64,000 nucleotides of DNA from Mycogone perniciosa (lineage: Eukaryota > Ascomycota > Sordariomycetes > Hypocreales > Hypocreaceae). Positions 10,475 to 20,041 of this stretch are shown one piece after another (the first letter of the stretch is position 1; the number at the start of each line of letters is the position of its first letter). The DNA is taken from the NCBI GenBank assembly GCA_025331125.1, contig JAOALB010000054.1, forward strand, positions 124,001 to 188,000, in the 5' to 3' direction. Below the pieces are notes generated by a model. It did no database searches. It saw only the letters and a program-made list of their open reading frames with translations, and had not been told where the DNA came from. A program made the position numbers and the translations under genes.

Positions 10475-11226
10475 ATGAGCGGCCCAATACATATCGGCTC
10501 GGACTCCGAATGGCAGTCTCTGCTCTCCGGCACCGATGTCGTCGTCGCAGACTGTACTGTACCTTTCCCGCCTTCACAAGGCGTCGCTGACATGGCCCAT
10601 AGTCTACGCGGACTGGTGCGGTCCTTGCAAGATGATTGCGCCGCACTTCGAGCGCCTTTCCAAGGAACACTCCCGGCCGAAGAAGGTTGCCTTCGCCAAG
10701 GTCAACGTCGATAACCAGGCGACCATCGCGCGCACTAACAGCATTTCCGCCATGCCGACGTTCAAGATCTTCCACAACGGCACCTGCGTCGAGACCCTCC
10801 GAGGCGCCAACCCCGCGGCACTTACCGAGGCCGTCACCAAGGCCGTGAAGCTCAACGACGGCGGAAAGGTCGAAGACTTGTTCAAGACACCGGGCAGGAC
10901 ACTGGGTGGCGACGGGCCCGTTCCTGGCGGTCGCTCTCTGCATTGGAGCATCAGCGGTCTGCTCAACATCCTCCTGATGTTTGTCGGATTATATCTGGCA
11001 TCTCTCTTTTCGGCACGTAACAAGAAGGAGGAGTAAAGGCGGCAAGCATTGCTGACTGGCGGGCCAGATCGATGCGTACAAGGCTGCGGAGCAGTCCATG
11101 TTCAACCCTAAAAGACAACCCGCGCCAAAGAAGCAATCAGCAACAGCAGGACCCGGAAATAGTAGTGCCCGGGCGTCGCAGCAGAAGCCAGCCTTCAAGA
11201 CCCTGGCTGACTTGGGATCATCATGA
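10475..11226 (+). CDS. Thioredoxin-domain protein with C-terminal membrane anchor and tail
   Basis: Model join(10475..10553, 10603..11012, 11068..11226), 215 residues. Residues 1-110 form a thioredoxin fold with the intact redox site WCGPC (31-35) and the cis-Pro motif SAMPTFKIF. A linker leads to a membrane segment at about 144-161 (LLNILLMFVGLYLASLF), then a basic, probably disordered tail ending KTLADLGSS. Intron 1 (49 bases) is GT..AG with a CGCTGAC branch. Intron 2 (11013-11067) is best read as GC..AG: it joins SLFS to IDAYKAAEQ in frame, has a GCTGACTGG branch site, and recovers a coding-looking exon. If unspliced, the protein would stop at 11036 after SARNKKEE. The redox partner and host membrane are unknown. 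Confidence 0.86.
11013..11067 (+). other. Probable GC-AG intron of thioredoxin-like gene
   Basis: 55 bases. The donor reads TCG|GCACGT, the branch region ATTGCTGACTGG and the acceptor GCCAG. The nearby GT (in CACGTAAC) would give the wrong phase for the downstream exon, while the GC donor keeps phase 0. Confidence 0.68.
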
Positions 11227-11517
11227 TGAGGGCAGTGTGCGGACAGCGGCTGTATTGTGTGGGTATGGCGTTTTAAGGATCATATGTCCGGAATCTTTGA
11301 ATGGGAACCAGCTGCATCTTGCTCTATCACAGTCCTTTAGTCAATCTTGTTATCCTGAGTCGGTTTAAGATGCCCCCAGTGGATCCTGATCTCGGTCTCT
11401 GACCTGTCATCTGCTAGCAATTTCTGATGACATCATCACGTGATCGCGTGACTTGGAAAAAGTCCAGAAACCAACATCTTACTCGTTTTGTTCCGTAGCT
11501 GTGTTGTGAACGACAAT

Positions 11518-14010
11518 ATGGCGATGCGGTCGATTAATGGGATCAGAAATTGCCATCCCAGGTGCAATTATGTCTACTCAGTCTCCTTACGGCGCAGCTT
11601 CAGCCATTCGCCCCGTCTGACATCATCGCGACTCTCTTCCCTTCCACTCCATGTTCAACCCAGAGCGATTCGTATAAGCGGGCGATACTTTTCAAGCTCT
11701 GGATTTTTTCAGCAAGAGGTAACAGGGCCGACCGGTAAACAAGCTCCCGAAGATATTGAAAAGGTTGTTCGAGAAGCGAAGCAGCGATTTCGAGATACCT
11801 TGCCAAAAGGCTACCTGAATGAAGAGGAATATGCCCTCTACGAACGCCTGTACGGCCCGCCGTTACGAGAAACCGCCCCAGAAGATGTCGGCATTCCAAC
11901 GCATGCGGATATGGGATCCGCGCCTCTACAATCAAAGGATGAGGGAACATTACTGCGAGAGCTAGAGGGTGGAAAGTTTGAGGAAGTGACCTATAAGATA
12001 CCCCACGAGCCGAGCGAAGGTGTGGAACAGACGGATGCTGAAGCCGCCTCGGCAGAAGGGGGTCTTCCAGAGATCGTTGAGAGAGTACCGGGATATATCG
12101 ACGTGATTGCGAGGAATCAGAGAGAACATGATGCACTACAGAAGCTTATGCAGGACTTTGAGGCGGCAAACCGGAAGCAAATCGAAGAGGAACTAGGAGC
12201 GGCGCAAGAGGAAGAAGGGCAACATACGCAGGAAGAGGGTTTAGAAAATGAGGAGGAGGAGTCCTGGTCACCCGAAGAAGAGCTAGGCAATGAAGAGAGG
12301 GAACTCGGCGAGGCTCGACGGTACCATCCCTACACTTTGGAAGGCAGGTTTCATGGAAGCCCTGTAGAGATCTCTCTGCCGCAGAGTGGGTTCGCTGAGC
12401 CCATCAGAGAGCTATTAGATCGGACTCACTTGCGACACGTCAAAGAAGCTGCGGAGGCTGCATTTGGCGGAAAAGGCCTGCCGACGTCGCCTTTTACACC
12501 GGAAGGGAGGAAGAACGGCCAAATGGGAGGGGTTGGTCTGCCACCTGATCAACGACATATGACCGAGATCGAGGCCGATGCCTTCATCGCTGGTTATTTA
12601 CCTCCCGTCTATGCCTCTGCCATATCGATTTTGCGAGAGGTGCGGAAACGCTTGGGTAGTGACTGGATCCAGTCACGTCTCAAGCAGGGCAAGGACGGCG
12701 GGCTCAGTGTACTAGATGCCGGTGCTGGCGGCGCTGGCCTGGTAGCATGGGAACAGATCCTACAAGCGGAATGGCATATGTTGAGAGAAAAGAACGAAGT
12801 GCAGGGACCGCAGCCGCCGGGGAGGAAAACCGTCATTGCTGGGTCCGATCGTCTGCGACATCGTCTAAAGACGTTTCTCCACAACACCACGTTTTTACCC
12901 CGTTTGCCCGACTATGAACATTCGGGCGAGATGCAGGGCGAGCACCTCGATGCTGGTGATAAGCCACAGCAGCGGAAGAGTTACGATGTGATTATCGCCT
13001 CACACCTGTTCCTCAAAGAGAAGCAGGACCATTATCGACAGGCCATCTTAAACAATCTCTGGAGTCTCCTGAATAAGGACGGCGGTGTCCTCATAGTGAT
13101 TGAAAAGGCACACCCCCGCGGCTTTGAAGCAGTCGCCCACGTTCGAGATACAGTACTCAATCAGTTCCTCCTGCCACAGTCAGGCGAGTCGAAAATCAGT
13201 CCAGACGATTTTAACCCGGCATACCACCGAGAGCTTGAACCCGGATATATCATTGCGCCTTGTACGAACCAAGGGGCTTGTCCCATGTATAGGGAACCCG
13301 GAAAGAGCACTGGGCGCAAGGACTACTGTCACTTCAACCAGCGGTTTGTACGGCCCACGTTCTACACCAAGATGTTGGGAAACAATCCCTCCAACCAAGG
13401 TGAGGTGGAATTCAGCTACGTAGCCATCCAGCGCGGCCGAACGAAGGGCACTACAATGGCGGGCAAGGAAGCTACAGAACTGGCATTCAGGGGCTATGAA
13501 AAATCCGAGGAGCAACCAAACATGCTATCTTTGCCCAGGATGGTATTGCAGCCGCTGAAGCGCAAGGGCCACGTCACGTTAGATGTTTGCACTCCTGAAG
13601 GAAAGATTGAGCGATGGACAGTGCCAAAGAGTTTCAGCAAGCTGGGCTACCACGACGCGCGAAAGTCTCGATGGGGCGATCTCTGGGCTCTAGGGGCCAA
13701 GACCAGAGTGCTTCGATCGGTCCGGGTCGGCAATGGTGTGGACGACGGCGGAAAACGATCAGCAGATGGCAAGAAGCCTCGCAAAGTTGAGATCACAATG
13801 GATGGGGGTCGATTATCTGCGGATGAGAAGAATGCACCCAAGGCGAGAAGATCAAAGGGCAAGAGAGATAGGAAGCTGGACCTAATCAAGGAGCTGCTGG
13901 AGGCAGAGGAAACAGCAGAGCATGAAATGGAGAGGGAGATGGATCTTGAAGTGCAGGAGGAGCTGGAAGAAGAGGAGAGAGGCGCGGGCAATGCGAAGCC
14001 AAGGCGATGA
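11518..14010 (+). CDS. RSM22: Rsm22-like mitochondrial small ribosomal subunit methyltransferase-family protein
   Basis: This intronless gene encodes 830 residues. Rsm22/METTL17-type proteins act in assembly or function of the mitochondrial small ribosomal subunit. Evidence: an Arg/Ser-rich N-terminus (RRSFSHSPRL) suited to mitochondrial import; a Glu-rich linker at roughly 220-260; the helical segment ending YLPPVYASAISILREVRKRL; a SAM-fold motif LSVLDAGAGGAGLVAWEQ near residue 400; a VIIASHLFLKEK region; and the cysteine cluster CTNQGACPMY...DYCHF near 582-605 that in this family can bind a metal or Fe-S cluster. The C-terminus is Lys/Glu-rich coil. The first ATG at 11518 has a good context (ACAATATGG). 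It is on the same strand as the thioredoxin gene, 291 bases downstream. Confidence 0.88.
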   Translation: MAMRSINGIRNCHPRCNYVYSVSLRRSFSHSPRLTSSRLSSLPLHVQPRAIRISGRYFSSSGFFQQEVTGPTGKQAPEDIEKVVREAKQRFRDTLPKGYLNEEEYALYERLYGPPLRETAPEDVGIPTHADMGSAPLQSKDEGTLLRELEGGKFEEVTYKIPHEPSEGVEQTDAEAASAEGGLPEIVERVPGYIDVIARNQREHDALQKLMQDFEAANRKQIEEELGAAQEEEGQHTQEEGLENEEEESWSPEEELGNEERELGEARRYHPYTLEGRFHGSPVEISLPQSGFAEPIRELLDRTHLRHVKEAAEAAFGGKGLPTSPFTPEGRKNGQMGGVGLPPDQRHMTEIEADAFIAGYLPPVYASAISILREVRKRLGSDWIQSRLKQGKDGGLSVLDAGAGGAGLVAWEQILQAEWHMLREKNEVQGPQPPGRKTVIAGSDRLRHRLKTFLHNTTFLPRLPDYEHSGEMQGEHLDAGDKPQQRKSYDVIIASHLFLKEKQDHYRQAILNNLWSLLNKDGGVLIVIEKAHPRGFEAVAHVRDTVLNQFLLPQSGESKISPDDFNPAYHRELEPGYIIAPCTNQGACPMYREPGKSTGRKDYCHFNQRFVRPTFYTKMLGNNPSNQGEVEFSYVAIQRGRTKGTTMAGKEATELAFRGYEKSEEQPNMLSLPRMVLQPLKRKGHVTLDVCTPEGKIERWTVPKSFSKLGYHDARKSRWGDLWALGAKTRVLRSVRVGNGVDDGGKRSADGKKPRKVEITMDGGRLSADEKNAPKARRSKGKRDRKLDLIKELLEAEETAEHEMEREMDLEVQEELEEEERGAGNAKPRR

Positions 14011-14696
14011 GCTTATGAACAGATGACGGAATGACCTTGTACGATATTTGACCCTTGACAGACATCTGCCGGGAAACCACTGTATTCTAAAAGGCATATA
14101 TGGCAATGTACAATACCCTCGAATCGATAATGACCCGATAAGCACTACACACTTGCTACCTTACATTATGTTTACTGATACTGACCCCACGATCTTACAA
14201 TCTAGTACGGAGTACTCCGTATTACTCCCTAGAGAAAACTAGCAAGGCGAACGAGTGTTTAAGAATAGAATGTCGCCGGAGGATTCAATATGCCCAAACG
14301 CTTTCCCTAATAAGGGTCAGGTGCGCTTAGTCTAACGCCCGCCACACATTTATAATCACTCGTATTTCATTAAGGATTGTCGTTGTTTCATTTTTGCTTT
14401 GTTTGCACTCCTTTTTGGAGGGGGTTGGCAGGGGAATGCTCCTCTCAATACTCCGTAGTCTAGTAATAATAGTATGTACTCGTATATGTGCGGAGCAGCA
14501 AGGCAGAACTATCATCTTCCCCATAACTTTAAAGCCAATGCCTGTTGCAGAAAGATGGGTTCGATATAATAACCTTAACTTATTAGTGCTCAGTGTATTC
14601 CCCATTTATTACCCCTGTCTATCTGTCATACTGCGTTATTTTCTTTCATTTAGTATTTCCTCTTTTCCTCTTTTATTTCTGCCAATCAGAGTCACG
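14011..14696. other. Intergenic, 686 bp, upstream of GH47 gene
   Basis: Contains the perfect 16-base palindrome at 14206-14221, another TACTCCGTA at 14449-14457, and a T/C-rich tract at about 14636-14685 just before the mannosidase start. The open frame continuing upstream of 14697 is regarded as leader. Confidence 0.5.
14206..14221. repeat. Perfect palindrome built from TACGGAGTA/TACTCCGTA
   Basis: TACGGAGTACTCCGTA reads the same on both strands. It is the fullest form of a word that recurs throughout the non-coding parts of the window. Confidence 0.8.
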
Positions 14697-16540
14697 ATGA
14701 TTTCCCGTTACTCACGTGCCATTCGCCGTGATGGCATTCTGGTGTTGGTCCTCATCTTCATGCTATGGCGCTTCCACTCGGCATTCTGGCCGGCGACAGC
14801 GTCGTCCTCGGAGTGGACCCGGCTAGAGCATTGGATGAATCGCGATGTGTCACCAAGACCGTATCCGAACGCCAAGTCTAGCTTTGACTGGAGCAAGGTC
14901 AAGTTCCGCTATCCTCCGGACACTCGCACGCCGCTCCCGCTACCTGGTCAGCGACCTCTTCCTCGGGTGCAGTATCAATTCGGTGCTGAGTCGAACAGGG
15001 CTGCCAAAGTCCGGACAGAGAGGCGTGATGCGGTTAGGGATGTCTTTTTGAGAGCGTGGAAGGGGTACAAGAAGTACGCCTGGAAACAGGATGCTCTGCT
15101 TCCCATCAGCGGTGGGGGAAAGGAACAGTTCTCTGGCTGGGCGGCAACACTGGTTGATTCGCTCGACACACTTTGGATTATGGGCTTGCGCGACGAGTTC
15201 GACGATGCCGTGGAGGCAGTTGCAGAAATTGACTTTGGGTCGTCGACCAACAACAGGGTCAACATTTTTGAGACCAACATCCGCTATCTCGGGGGCCTCA
15301 TGGCAGCCTATGACTTGAGTCGCAGAGATGTGCTGCTGAAGAAAGCCATTGAACTTGGAGATTTGATCTACGCGGGATTCAACACAGAGAACAATATGCC
15401 AGTAGACTTCATCGAATTCGACTCAGCAAAAATAGGCGACGGGCTCAATGTTGAAAGCAATGTCGTGTCTGCGTCGCCAGGAACGCTCTCCCTTGAGCTG
15501 GCGCACTTGTCCCAGCTTACAGGCAACTCAAAATACTACAGCGCCGTGTCCAAAGTCATGGACGTGTTCTTCAAAGGCCAGAACAAGACAGCTCTGCCTG
15601 GTGTGTGGCCGATGTATGTGTCCATGCAGAAGAAGGATGTGGTGGCTGGAACTACTTTCACACTCGGCGGCTGTGCTGATTCGCTGTATGAATATCTCCC
15701 CAAGATGCATCAGCTATTGGGTGGTGGCGAACCGAAATACGAAATCATGTCCAAGAAATTTCTGACCACGGTTGATCGACATTTTCTGTTCCGACCGATG
15801 GTGCCGAGGGGGGACGACATTCTTATGCCGGGTAACATCAACATCAACAAGGATAGAGAGCCAATCTTGGATCCTGAAACGGAGCACTTGGCTTGCTTCG
15901 TTGGTGGCATGTTTGGCTTAGCTGGAAAGTTGTTCAAACAGTCGGGGGATGTTGAGAGAGGCATCAAGTTGACCAACGGCTGTGTCTATGCATATCAAGC
16001 ATTCCCCACGGGAATGATGCCGGAGCGATTAGATATGGCGCCGTGTAAAGATCGTTCCAAGTGCCCTTGGGATGAGCAGTATTGGGTGCAAGAGCGCCAG
16101 AAGAGGCCAGAGTGGAAGGACCATCTACCCAAGGGCTTCACAACTGCAAAAGACCCACGATATATCCTTCGACCCGAGGCCATCGAGAGTGTCTTTTACA
16201 TGTATCGAATCACTGGTCGGACCGAGTTCCAAGATGCAGCATGGGACATGTTCAAAGCGATCAGCAAAGGCACGCAGGCAGCGTACGCCAATGCCGCAGT
16301 GCTGGATGTCACCAGGGGAAAGTACCCCCTGCCACAAGAAGACTACATGGAGGTCAGTAAAAGCCAAGGCTTAGTAGTGGGTGTTCAATGGATTGCTGAC
16401 TTGAAATATTGCAGAGTTTTTGGCTTGCTGAGACGTTGAAGTACTTTTACCTCGTTTTCTCGCCTCCAGATGTAATCAGCCTCGACGAATACGTGCTCAA
16501 CACCGAGGCACATCCCTTCAAGTTGCCCAATAAGCATTGA
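14697..16540 (+). CDS. Class I alpha-1,2-mannosidase (GH47), type II membrane
   Basis: Model join(14697..16352, 16415..16540), 593 residues. GH47 enzymes trim alpha-1,2-linked mannose from N-glycans in the ER or Golgi and mark misfolded glycoproteins. Evidence: a short cytoplasmic N-terminus, a membrane anchor at about 13-31 (GILVLVLIFMLWRFHSAFW), then the luminal (alpha/alpha)7 domain with DSLDTLWIMGL, NIRYLGGLMAAYDLS, SPGTLSLELAHLSQLTG, a GGCADSLYEYL segment, the conserved HLACFVGGMFGLA and ILRPEAIESVFYMYRITG. The intron (62 bases, ATTGCTGACTT branch) joins DYME to SFWLAETLKYFYLVFS, which is strongly conserved. Length is normal for the ER/Golgi membrane forms. Choice between ER and Golgi subfamily is not made. 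Confidence 0.95.
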
Positions 16541-17562
16541 TTGTGATTGAAGGGTAGGTTGGGATATCATTCCGGTATTATTAGATAGACTTCCGGGATG
16601 AACGAAATAGATAACCGGACTGGATTTTGTAAAGCAGAGGGCGTTCAGGCAGCAGGCGCCAGGCGTCGGTTGATTAGCATGACATGCTCTTCATACAATA
16701 TGAAGGCGTCAAGACAATGCCCGGCTCGGTGCGGCATTGCCGGATATGTAGGAAGTACATTCGGAAACGGAGGAGCTGCGGGATAAATCGTTGGTGTTTG
16801 CGTTCCACATGCGGTTCCGGTCAGGATATACCCATCGCATGGCGGGAAAAAAGACGACCGTCCGGAGAGGACCTAAATGGGAAATGGAGTTGGATGCCAT
16901 CCGATGAGTCCAAGGTAGGGTACAATAGAAATCCGGGAAAGGTGCAAAAGGCACCATATCCGGTGTTGTGGAGGGCACAACTATGCCATGCGTCTTGGGA
17001 CGGCGCAGCCAGCATCCAGCCCATCGCTGTGAGTTGAGTCGATCTTATTCACTAGATGGTCAAGCGTTACCTAGTATCAAATATCTTTTAAAAAATGAGT
17101 CTTCTTGTGAAGTGAGCTTGATTACTCGTATGTGCAGCTTCCTGTTGCCTCCGGACCAGTCCGGAAATCCACCTTCTGGATAAGCAGGAGCCCTGAGATT
17201 GCCGCCATCAGATAGTCAAGTTGCAATCCGGCGGCGATACCTTTGTTCGAAGTTGGCGCATATCAGTGGTTCTGGCCCGTTATCTCTTGCGGTTGTCTTG
17301 ATAACGGATAAGCATATCATCGTGTGCGTTGCGTTGCGTCTTTCTCCTCGGGTTATTGAATAACAAAAATCGCATCTCCGGAGACCGAAAATCAGATTCC
17401 AATTGGGGTCGAGTGATTGGCCCGATAGCGGCCCCACGCGGCGGGATTGCGTCAGTTTGGGGTCAGATTGATCATTGCGAAAATTCCGGGGCCAAAGCAA
17501 AAAGAGTGCACAAACTCAGAGGGAAACGGAACGAATGAACGGCTGTTCGGGCTGTAGCTGTC

Positions 17563-17585
17563 GGGCTGTCGGGGAGGGGGAGGGG
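17563..17585 (+). promoter_or_regulatory. Possible G-quadruplex tract upstream of siroheme synthase
   Basis: Four G runs (3, 4, 5 and 4 Gs) separated by loops of 5, 1 and 1 bases match the intramolecular G-quadruplex pattern. It lies about 230 bases before the start codon. Function is inferred from sequence shape only. Confidence 0.4.
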
Positions 17586-17712
17586 CAGCTTATCGAGTGG
17601 ATAAAGAGCGAGTGCTAGTATTATTAGTATTCTTAAAGGGCCTCTTGGGAGGTCGTATGGCGGATTGATTGTTGATGTCGTTTGTTTGAAGCATTCTTCA
17701 AAATCAGGTGTG

Positions 17713-17728
17713 TACGAAGTACTCCGTA
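17713..17728. repeat. TACGAAGTACTCCGTA element
   Basis: A near-palindromic copy of the recurring word, about 85 bases before the siroheme synthase start codon. Confidence 0.7.
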
Positions 17729-17813
17729 GGAGGTCAAAGGAAAGTTGGTTACCGTCAAACGAACAGATCAATCACCTATCGGATCTCGGAGACTCACCAG
17801 CCGGCGTTCCGCC

Positions 17814-19615
17814 ATGGCAACTACAACAACCTCCTCTTCTGCCAACTTCAGCAACTTCATGCTGGCTGGTCTGAATTGCGCCAGCAATATTCATCTCATC
17901 ATTGGCACAAATCCTCTGGCAGCAGCGCGATGCACGCAGTCTCTCAATGCAGGGGCACAGCCCATTCTCATCGCGCCCGAGACCGCAGATCTGCACTATG
18001 GTCTGCAGAGCAAGATTGACGACGGCAGCGTCAAGTGGGAGCGCAAGGAATTTGAAGATTCCGACCTCTTTCGGCTGGGAAGAGAAGAAGTCGGACGAGT
18101 AGCGGACGCTGTCTTTGCCACAGCTGGCTCGAGAGAGGAACTGGGTATGACCTCCATATGGTCACAAGACTCACGACTCTATCTAACATGCTCATAGCCG
18201 TACACATCTCATCCCTTTGCAAGCGCAATCGCATCCCCATCAACGTCGTCGACGCCCCTCACCTCTGCACCTTCTCTCTCCTCTCCACCCACACCGACGG
18301 CCCTCTCCAAATCGGCGTCACCACGAACGGTCGCGGGTGTAAGCTGGCCTCCCGTATCCGCCGCGAGATCGCATCCTCCCTACCGCCAAACTTGGGTGCC
18401 GCATGCGCCCGCCTCGGTGATGTACGTCGCCGCATCCAGCACGAAGATAGTCTGCAACTAGCCTCGGGCGGTGGCGATCTGGACGACTCGGTGGACCAGA
18501 GCGCGCTGTTTAACAAGCTCGTGACAGAGGAGGATGTGCGCAATCGAAGAATGCGCTGGCTTAGCCAAGTATGTGAATATTGGCCTCTAAAAAGACTCGC
18601 AGCCGTGGGAGAGGAAGACGTCGATCGCCTCCTAGAAGCCTACACCAACACTGCAGAAGCAGACTTCGTGAGACGAAGAAACCCCGACGGTGACAACACA
18701 GGCAAAAAGACAGGACGGATCATCCTCGCAGGCAGTGGCCCTGGCCATCCTGACCTCCTTACTCGCGCAACCTACACAGCTATCCAAACCGCTGACCTCA
18801 TCCTCGCCGACAAGCTCGTTCCCTCGGGAGTGCTAGACCTCATCCCCCGCCGCACGCCCGTCCACATTGCTCGCAAGTTCCCTGGCAACGCCGAGCAAGC
18901 GCAGGAAGAACTCCTCGTCGCAGCGCTCGAGGGCGCCCGCTCTGGGAAGACGGTTCTGCGGCTCAAACAGGGTGACCCATTCATCTACGGCCGCGGCGGG
19001 GAGGAATTGGCGTACTTCCGCGAGCATGGCTTTGCAGGAGAGGGCGATGTGACAGTGTTGCCTGGAGTGACAAGTGCGTTGAGCGCACCGCTGTTTGCAG
19101 GCATTCCAGCAACGCAGAGGGATGTGGCAGATCAGATTTTGATCTGCACCGGCACAGGCAAAAAAGGGAAACCTCCTGCGCCACCGGAGTACGTGGCCTC
19201 ACGCACAGTTGTCTTCCTCATGGCGCTGCACCGCATTGTGGGCTTAGTTCGAGAACTCACCACAGCCTTGGAGGACGACGAACCGTCAGATCCCACTGTA
19301 ACCAGCACCGACAACAACGAGAAGAAGACAAAGACTACACGTGCTTTATGGCCATTGAACACCCCCTGTGCCGTCATTGAACGCGCCAGCTGTCCTGACC
19401 AGCGTGTCATCCGTACGACCCTCGCACGCGTTGCTGAAGCCATTGAGGCGGAAGGTAGCCGCCCGCCAGGCTTACTCGTTGTTGGTCGCTCGTGCGAGTT
19501 CCTCCATCCACTAGAGAAAGGCCGGGCATGGGTTGTAGAGGAGGGTTTCCGAGAGCTTGATGACACTGTGGTGGGAGATCTGGGGAATTTAAGCCTAGCT
19601 GTGGCGAGTTCATAA
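17814..19615 (+). CDS. MET1: Bifunctional siroheme synthase: Met8-like domain plus uroporphyrinogen III C-methyltransferase
   Basis: Model join(17814..18144, 18198..19615), 582 residues. It makes precorrin-2 (and perhaps sirohydrochlorin) for siroheme, the cofactor of sulfite and nitrite reductases. Residues 1-270 resemble the precorrin-2 dehydrogenase/ferrochelatase domain: a dinucleotide-binding start HLIIGTNPLAAARC, then INVVDAPHLCTFSLLST and GPLQIGVTTNGRGCKLASR. From about residue 283 comes the methyltransferase domain: ILAGSGPGHPDLLT, LKQGDPFIYGRGGEEL near 366, VLPGVTSALSAPLFAGIPAT, and late PCAVIERASCPDQRV. The 53-base intron has a TCTAACATG branch; splicing yields REELAVHISSLCKRNRIP. 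Length is close to yeast Met1 (593). The nucleotide-binding loop lacks the usual GGG triplet, so dehydrogenase activity is less certain than methylation. Confidence 0.92.
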
Positions 19616-20041
19616 AAAAGCAATGACTGGGTTGTCCCAAAGAGAAGGATTCACAATGGCGACATTTTTATATAAGAGTGGATATGGTTCAGGATCATGG
19701 GATGATAGGCGTTGAATGCATTATAAATAGGGGTGTACATACAATAAGGGACGTGGTTTCACAAACCATGGATAGACGATACCAATGAACAATCATTAGC
19801 AAGTTCTTTATCAGTCCATTTCTCCTCGACGCTATGATAACCTGGCGAAATCCCGTTGCGCCAAAAATTGTGGGAGTCTATACAACATTTTTTACATCTC
19901 GTCCAGATGTGAAAAAAACCCCGTAATTAAAATATGTACAGGTCGAAAAGGAAAAAAATGCGTCCCCGGCTGCGACGCCGTTCTTAATCATCCATCTAGT
20001 AAAGTATAGAAAAGTCTAGGTCCGGTGGGAGGAGATCTGTT
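19616..20041. other. Convergent 3' intergenic, 426 bp
   Basis: Shared 3' flank between siroheme synthase (plus) and ferric reductase (minus). A/T-rich; nothing else recognised. Confidence 0.5.

Larger units (their letters stand above)
16541..17813. other. Intergenic, 1.27 kb
   Basis: Spacer and promoter region of the siroheme synthase gene. It holds a G-rich four-run tract at 17563-17585 and a TACGAAGTACTCCGTA element at 17713-17728. No gene is seen. Confidence 0.5.
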
